From positions 806,001 to 870,000 of the forward strand of contig CAWGCS010000001.1 in the NCBI GenBank assembly GCA_963821235.1: a stretch of 64,000 nucleotides of DNA, given 5' to 3'. Both the position numbers and the translations under genes were made by a program. Origin of the DNA: CTSoil-043 sp963821235. GTDB lineage: Bacteria; Chloroflexota; Limnocylindria; Limnocylindrales; CSP1-4. Positions 59,450 through 64,000 of the stretch are shown piece by piece. How positions within the stretch are numbered: the stretch's first letter is position 1; every line of letters starts with the position of its first letter. The notes beneath the pieces were generated by a model that saw only the letters and a program-made list of their open reading frames with translations, was not told the origin of the DNA and did no database searches.

Positions 59450-60667
59450 ATGGATGCCATGACTCCCCCGTCCTCCCCCGCCCTCCTCGCCGAGGCCCGC
59501 GCGACGCTCCCCGACATCGTCGCCGTGCGGCGACGCCTCCACCGGATTCCCGAGATCGGCCTCCAGCTGCCGGCGACGCAGGCCGTCGTCGCGGACGAGC
59601 TGCGGGCGCTGGGCCTGGAGCCGCGGCTCGGGACCGGCTGCAGCTCCCTGACGGCGATCGTCGAGGGCGCCCGGTCAGGCCCCACGATCGTCCTGCGCGG
59701 GGACATGGACGGCCTCCCGCTGACCGAGGAGACGGGCCTCGACTTCGCCTCCGAAGTGCCGGGGGCGATGCACGCCTGCGGCCACGACACCCATATGGCG
59801 ATGCTCCTCGGCGCGGCCCGCCTGCTCGTCGCCCGCCGCTCGATGCTGGCCGGCCGCGCCCTCCTGGTGTTCCAGCCCGGGGAGGAGGGCTACCACGGAG
59901 CGCGGGTCATGCTCGACGAGGGGCTCCTCGACCTGCCCCCGGGTCGGGAGGTGACGGCCGCCTTCGCCCTCCACATCTCGACCCGATATGCCAGCGGGAC
60001 GATCGACTACCGGCCGGGGGCGATGCTGGTCGCCGCGGACTTCATCCGGCTGACGATCCGGGGCCGGGGCGGCCACGCCTCAGCGCCTCACGAGACAATC
60101 GACCCGATCCCGGTCGCGGCGGAGATCGTGCTGGCCCTCCAAGCGATGGTGACCCGGCGCGTCGACGCGTTCGACCCGGCGGTGGTGACGATCGCCCACG
60201 TGGCGGCCGGCACGACGACCAACATCATCCCCGAGACCGCCTTCGTCGAAGGGACGATCCGGACGGCCTCGGAGGCGACCCGGACCGAGGTCCACGCCGG
60301 CGTCCGGCGCGTCGTGGAGGGGATCTGCGCGGCCCACGACGCGACGGCGGAGCTCAAGATCATCCCGGGCTACCCGGTCACGATCAACGACCCGGCGTTC
60401 ACCGCCTTCGCGGCCCGCGTCGCGACCGACGTCGTGGGCCCCGACGCCGTCATCGAGCTGGCGGCGCCGATCATGGGGGCCGAGGACTTCTCGTACGTCC
60501 TCCAGCGCGTCCCCGGCGCGATGTTCTTCGTCGGGGCCCGACCGCCGGAGGAGGACCCGGCGACCGCCCCCCAGAACCACTCGAACCGGGTCGTCCACCA
60601 CGAGCCGGCGATGGCGGTCGGCGCGGCGGTCTATGCGGCGGTCGGCCTGCGCCACCTGGCGGCCTGA
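59450..60667 (+). CDS. M20-family amidohydrolase
   Basis: 405 residues. RRRLHRIPEIGLQLPATQ, the metal-binding HACGHDTHMAM, the catalytic-type FQPGEEGYHGA, RGRGGHASAPHE and IMGAEDFSYVLQ are signatures of the IAA-amino acid hydrolase/N-acyl-L-amino acid amidohydrolase group. It frees amino acids from N-acyl conjugates; the acyl group is unknown. GATACT (59437-59442) ends 7 bases before the ATG, again a leaderless layout. Confidence 0.92.
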   Translation: MDAMTPPSSPALLAEARATLPDIVAVRRRLHRIPEIGLQLPATQAVVADELRALGLEPRLGTGCSSLTAIVEGARSGPTIVLRGDMDGLPLTEETGLDFASEVPGAMHACGHDTHMAMLLGAARLLVARRSMLAGRALLVFQPGEEGYHGARVMLDEGLLDLPPGREVTAAFALHISTRYASGTIDYRPGAMLVAADFIRLTIRGRGGHASAPHETIDPIPVAAEIVLALQAMVTRRVDAFDPAVVTIAHVAAGTTTNIIPETAFVEGTIRTASEATRTEVHAGVRRVVEGICAAHDATAELKIIPGYPVTINDPAFTAFAARVATDVVGPDAVIELAAPIMGAEDFSYVLQRVPGAMFFVGARPPEEDPATAPQNHSNRVVHHEPAMAVGAAVYAAVGLRHLAA

Positions 60668-60726
60668 CGGCGGTCTCGACCCTCGCCGACGCGCCCGCCA
60701 TCGGGGGCGTCAGTCGGATCGGTCGG

Positions 60727-61608
60727 TCAGAGCTCTCCCGACGTGTCGCAGGCGTTCAGGTCGCCGGACTTGAGGCCCGTCGTGAACCAGCGCTGGCGCT
60801 GGGCGGAGGAACCGTGGGTCCACGATTCCGGGCTGACCCGGCCCTGGAACTCGGCCTGGATCCGGTCGTCGCCGACCGCGGCCGCCGCGTTGAGGGCGTC
60901 CGCGACCTGGGCGTCGGTGATCGGCTCCAGGTAGCCGGTGTCGACCGCGTGGTTGGCCCACACGCCGGCCAGGCAGTCGGCCTGCAGCTCGGTCCGGACC
61001 GACTGGCCGGTCGCCCCCGCGCCGCCCCCGCCGGATTGCAGGAGGCCCAGGAGATCCTGGACGTGGTGGCCGTACTCGTGGGCCAGGATGTAGGCCTGGG
61101 CGAACGGCCCGCCCGACGCCCCGTACCTCGACTTGAGGTCGTCGAAGAAGCCGAGGTCGATGTAGACGTACCGGTCGGCCGGGCAGTAGAAGGGCCCGAC
61201 CTCCGAGCTGGCCGCGCCGCAGCCGGTGTCGATCGCGCCGCTGAAGAAGCGGGTCTTCGACGGCTCGTAGGTCTGGCCGCCGGCGGAGAAGGCCTCGGTC
61301 CACCAGGCCTGGATGCTGTCCACGTAGCCGACGATCCGGCAGTCGTCGCGGGCGTTCGCGTCCGCGCCCGTCTTGCACTCGTTGAGCAGGGTCGTGCTCG
61401 CCGGCCCGACGTCGCCGCCCTGGCCGACGGCCTGGTCGAGGAGCGTGCCCAGGTTGCCGCCTTCGCCGCCGAGAAGGAGCACGAGGACGAGCACGACGAG
61501 GCCGGCCGCGCCGCCGCCCCCCACCGCCATGCCACGGGTGCCGATCCGCCTGCCCCGGAGGTCCTCGACCTGCGACGGATCGAGCTGGCTCCCTCTCCGG
61601 AATGTCAT
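60727..61608 (-). CDS. Membrane-anchored neutral zinc metallopeptidase (YpfJ family)
   Basis: 293 residues: a short cytoplasmic start, one Gly/Leu/Val-rich membrane helix at about 30-52, then the extracellular domain with YVYIDLGFFDDLKSRYGA, the HExxH zinc motif in ILAHEYGHHVQDLLG and ELQADCLAGVWANHAV. The substrate is unknown. GGAGG 8 bases before the ATG fixes the start at MTFRRGSQLD, correcting a slightly longer open frame. Confidence 0.92.
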   Translation of the reverse strand: MTFRRGSQLDPSQVEDLRGRRIGTRGMAVGGGGAAGLVVLVLVLLLGGEGGNLGTLLDQAVGQGGDVGPASTTLLNECKTGADANARDDCRIVGYVDSIQAWWTEAFSAGGQTYEPSKTRFFSGAIDTGCGAASSEVGPFYCPADRYVYIDLGFFDDLKSRYGASGGPFAQAYILAHEYGHHVQDLLGLLQSGGGGAGATGQSVRTELQADCLAGVWANHAVDTGYLEPITDAQVADALNAAAAVGDDRIQAEFQGRVSPESWTHGSSAQRQRWFTTGLKSGDLNACDTSGEL

Positions 61609-61659
61609 GTCGGTGCCTCCAGTCGGAGCCAACGATAGCCGCCGTCCCGGGCCGCCGTC

Positions 61660-61687
61660 TTGACGCCGGTTGGATTATACGTATACT
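61660..61687 (+). promoter_or_regulatory. Promoter of the EXLDI-drrAB operon with a 10-bp palindrome
   Basis: TTGACG (61660-61665) and TATACT (61682-61687) are 16 bases apart in an AT-rich patch. The palindrome TATACGTATA (61676-61685) overlaps the -10, a likely site for a TetR-type repressor; no such regulator lies upstream, so it may be encoded beyond the right edge. Confidence 0.65.
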
Positions 61688-61724
61688 GATGCGTGTACCA
61701 ACCGCACGCGAAGGAGGCTAGGAT

Positions 61725-62249
61725 GTGGCCGTGCCGAACAAGACCATCTACGTGTCCGACGGAGACCTGCCGCTGTTCCAGCGTGCGCAGGAGCTGGCAG
61801 GCGGCAACCTCTCCGCGGCGATCGCGAAGGCCCTCCGTCGGTGGGTCGACGCGACCGAGGGCCTCAACGAGGGCTTCGACGACATCACGGTCCACGTCGG
61901 GCTGGGCGGCGGGCGCAAGGTGCGCTTCACGGGCGTCCTGGTGGGCGAGTGGATGGACACCCGGCCGAGCCGCGTGGAGCGCTTCCGGGTCTTCCGCGGC
62001 CGCGCCGGCAAGTACGTTGTCCATGTCGAGCGCAGCCCTGAGTACTGGATGGTCGACGCCGAGGGGAAGCCGGCCGGGTGGCGCGGCTACCTGGGCATCG
62101 GAAACGTCAAGTACGGCGAGGCGCCGCGCGAGTCGACGCTCGAGGTCGTCGGAACCCTCGATGAGCTCCGCGACAGAGTGCCGCCCGAGCTGTTCGAGAT
62201 GGTCGCGCGCTCCGCGCGCCAACCGACCGTGGAGGAGCTGGACATCTGA
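61725..62249 (+). CDS. EXLDI-family protein
   Basis: 174 residues. The N-terminal NKTIYVSDGDLPLFQRAQEL and GGNLSAAIAKALRRWV are the family's ribbon-helix-helix-like start, and the last five residues EELDI are the namesake signature. The function is not established; members accompany drug-type ABC exporters, as here. AAGGAGG lies 7 bases before the GTG used. It is first in an operon with drrA and drrB. Confidence 0.9.
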   Translation: MAVPNKTIYVSDGDLPLFQRAQELAGGNLSAAIAKALRRWVDATEGLNEGFDDITVHVGLGGGRKVRFTGVLVGEWMDTRPSRVERFRVFRGRAGKYVVHVERSPEYWMVDAEGKPAGWRGYLGIGNVKYGEAPRESTLEVVGTLDELRDRVPPELFEMVARSARQPTVEELDI

Positions 62250-62288
62250 GCCGCTGCGCCGGGCGCGCTCCCTCGCGGGAGCGGCGGC

Positions 62289-63245
62289 GTGAGGCCGCAG
62301 CCGGTTGCCGCGATCCACGTGCGCGGCCTCCGCAAGTCGTACGGCTCGCAGGTCGTCCTTGACGGCGTCGACCTCGACGTCCTCGAGGGCACGGTCTTCG
62401 CGCTCCTCGGGCCGAACGGGGCAGGCAAGACCACGACGGTCCACATCCTCTCGACGCTCGTCGCGGCCGACGCGGGCGAGATCCGGATCGCGGGCTTCGA
62501 CGCGATCCGCGAGCCCGATGCGGTCCGGCGCGTGATCGGCCTGACCGGCCAGGTCTCGGCGGTGGACGGCCAGTTCACCGGCGAGGAGAACCTGCGGCTG
62601 ATGGCCGACCTCCACCACCTCGGACGCGAGCGGGGTCGGCGGCGCGTGGCGGAGCTGCTCGAGCGCTTCGACCTGGTCGACGCCGCCGCCAAGCCGGCGA
62701 TGACCTACTCGAGCGGGATGCGCCGGCGTCTCGACCTTGCGATGACGCTCGTCGGCGAGCCGCGGATCATCTTCCTCGACGAGCCCACGACGGGCCTGGA
62801 CCCGCGAAGCCGGCGGGTGATGTGGGACATCGTCCGCGAGCTCGTCGCTCGGGGCGTCACGATCCTGCTCACGACGCAGTACCTGGAGGAGGCGGACCGG
62901 CTCGCGAGCCGCATCGCCCTGCTCGACGAGGGACGGATCGTCGCGCGGGGCACCCCGGCCGAGCTGAAGCGGCTCGTACCCGGTGGCAGCGTGCGCCTCG
63001 AGTTCGCCGACGCGCCCGCCCTCGACCGCGCGGCACGCATGCTGCCCGGCGCGTCGCGCGACGACCAGGGGCTCGCGCTCCAGCTGCCGGGCGACGGCGG
63101 CGTGCACTCGATCCGCGGGCTGCTCGACCGCCTCGACGCCGCATCGATCGAGGTCGATGGCCTGTCCGTGCGGTCCGCCGACCTCGACGACGTCTTCCTC
63201 TCGCTCACGGGCCGCCGCGACGGCCAGGAGGTGCCGACGCCATGA
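62289..63245 (+). CDS. Daunorubicin-resistance-type ABC exporter ATPase (DrrA-like)
   Basis: 318 residues: Walker A GPNGAGKTT, signature YSSGMRRRLDLAM, Walker B IIFLDEPTTGLD and H-loop LLTTQYLEEADRL. The C-terminal domain of about 90 residues after GTPAELKRL is typical of DrrA. It powers export of a hydrophobic compound or drug with the ABC-2 permease that follows in ATGA overlap. The start is a GTG; an exact start a few codons on is possible. Confidence 0.9.
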   Translation: MRPQPVAAIHVRGLRKSYGSQVVLDGVDLDVLEGTVFALLGPNGAGKTTTVHILSTLVAADAGEIRIAGFDAIREPDAVRRVIGLTGQVSAVDGQFTGEENLRLMADLHHLGRERGRRRVAELLERFDLVDAAAKPAMTYSSGMRRRLDLAMTLVGEPRIIFLDEPTTGLDPRSRRVMWDIVRELVARGVTILLTTQYLEEADRLASRIALLDEGRIVARGTPAELKRLVPGGSVRLEFADAPALDRAARMLPGASRDDQGLALQLPGDGGVHSIRGLLDRLDAASIEVDGLSVRSADLDDVFLSLTGRRDGQEVPTP

Positions 63246-64000
63246 CCGCGTACGCGATCGCCAATTCCGTGACGATGCTCCGGCGCAGCCTGCGCCGGAT
63301 GCGCCGCTACCCGTCCCTGACGCTGTTCATCGCCGGGATCCCGGTGGTGCTGTTGCTGCTCTTCGTGTACGTGTTCGGCGGCACGCTGGGCGCGGGACTC
63401 GGCGGACCGGGGGCGCCACTGGTACCCGGGGTGCCCGTCGCGGCGTCGATGGGCCGCGACGCGTACGTCGCCTACGTCGTGCCCGGGATCCTGCTCATCA
63501 CGGTCGCCGGCGCGGCTCAGGGGACCGCGATCTCGGTGGCGATGGACATGACCGCCGGGATCATCGCCCGCTTCCGGACGATGGCGATCGCGCGCGGGGC
63601 CGTACTGGCGGGACACGTCATCGGCAGCGTCATCCAGACCGCGCTCGCGACCGTGCTCGTCCTCGTGGTGGCCGCGGCCATCGGCTTCCGGCCTACGACC
63701 GGTCCCGCGGCGTGGCTGGCGGCGGGCGGGCTGCTGGTGCTCACGGCCGTCGCCGTGAGCTGGCTGTCGGTGGGGCTCGGGCTCGTGTCGAACAGCGTCG
63801 AGACGGCAAGCAACCTGCCGATGTTCCTGACCCTGCTGCCGTTCCTCGGTTCGGGCTTCGTCCCAACCGCGTCCATGCCGGGCCCGCTCCAGTGGTTCGC
63901 GGAGCACCAGCCGTTCACGCCGATCATCGAGACGATGCGGGGTCTGCTCCTCGGCACGCCGATCGGCGACGACGGGTGGATCGCCGTGGCCTGGTGCCTG
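63242..64000 (+). CDS. ABC-2 type exporter permease (DrrB-like), partial
   Basis: The first 253 codons are present; the gene is cut by the right edge. The N-terminal MLRRSLRRMRRYPSLTLF and helices with VLLLLFVYVFGGTLG, YVVPGILLITVAGAAQ, FLTLLPFLGSGFVPTASMPG and QPFTPIIETMRGLLLG are typical of DrrB/ABC-2 permeases. Its ATG overlaps the drrA stop. Confidence 0.9.
   Translation, partial: MTAYAIANSVTMLRRSLRRMRRYPSLTLFIAGIPVVLLLLFVYVFGGTLGAGLGGPGAPLVPGVPVAASMGRDAYVAYVVPGILLITVAGAAQGTAISVAMDMTAGIIARFRTMAIARGAVLAGHVIGSVIQTALATVLVLVVAAAIGFRPTTGPAAWLAAGGLLVLTAVAVSWLSVGLGLVSNSVETASNLPMFLTLLPFLGSGFVPTASMPGPLQWFAEHQPFTPIIETMRGLLLGTPIGDDGWIAVAWCL

Overview
The window is very GC-rich DNA (by eye about 70% G+C) with short gene spacing, many 4-base ATGA/GTGA gene overlaps and frequent GTG starts. 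The gene content (HTH-Mop regulator with modA/modB, AniA-type nirK, kamA, EXLDI-drrAB, Mca-like amidase, many Thr/Pro/Ser-rich lipoproteins) points to a Gram-positive-like, aerobic or facultatively denitrifying bacterium. My best guess is an uncultured Chloroflexota of the Limnocylindria type; an actinobacterium is the main alternative. No rRNA, phage or transposase gene is visible.

Layout. 1-3.4 kb: an apparently foreign defence-type segment, with a SMEK-domain STAND ATPase translationally coupled to a gene cut by the window edge, ending at a broken tRNA-Arg-like 5' half. 3.4-5.6 kb: molybdate regulator-modA-modB, with no modC. 6-9.1 kb: threonine aldolase, HisA-like protein and two cyclophilins. 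9.3-13.9 kb: tRNA-Asp, a methyltransferase, an Mca-like amidase, a sugar dehydrogenase and a family III CoA-transferase. 13.9-17.5 kb: a nitrite/NO module, with nirK behind an NsrR-like Rrf2 regulator, a divergent 12-TM membrane protein and a second Rrf2 gene. 17.7-21.3 kb: an enoyl-ACP-reductase-like SDR and a ferric-reductase-like/ApbE redox operon. 21.4-25 kb: zinc (or manganese) homeostasis, with a His-rich protein, an ABC importer and a Fur-family regulator under a 23-bp palindrome. 25.1-29.3 kb: copper, iron and thiol handling (PCuAC, SCO fusion, FTR1, DsbA-like). 29.3-37 kb: a fructosamine (Amadori product) catabolic operon with a LacI regulator, ABC importer, FrlD-like kinase and two FrlB-like SIS deglycases; the binding protein and the kinase each carry a frameshift. 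37-43.5 kb: small membrane proteins, a lipoprotein, kamA, an S41 protease and a flavodoxin. 43.5-53.2 kb: a DmpA-type peptidase, pabB-pabC, a DUF885 peptidase, GNAT, DUF433 and DUF59 proteins, a PduO-type adenosyltransferase and a YccA-like protein. 53.2-61.6 kb: a 1478-residue GAF/PAS/GGDEF/EAL protein, two acetyltransferases, an M20 hydrolase and a YpfJ-like metalloprotein. 61.7-64 kb: an EXLDI protein plus a drrA-drrB exporter, cut by the right edge.

Two cross-cutting signals stand out. First, at least ten genes that stand at the head of a transcription unit have a -10-like hexamer ending only 6 or 7 bases before the start codon, which predicts leaderless mRNAs as a common mode. Second, several regulator genes sit beside near-perfect palindromes that look like their own operators: Rrf2 at 15.6 kb, Fur-type at 25.0 kb, and LacI-type with two copies at 36.9 kb. 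Copper-dependent nirK, copper delivery (PCuAC, SCO), molybdate uptake and NO-sensing-type Rrf2 proteins together suggest respiratory nitrogen-oxide metabolism, although no nitrate reductase or NO reductase gene is in view.
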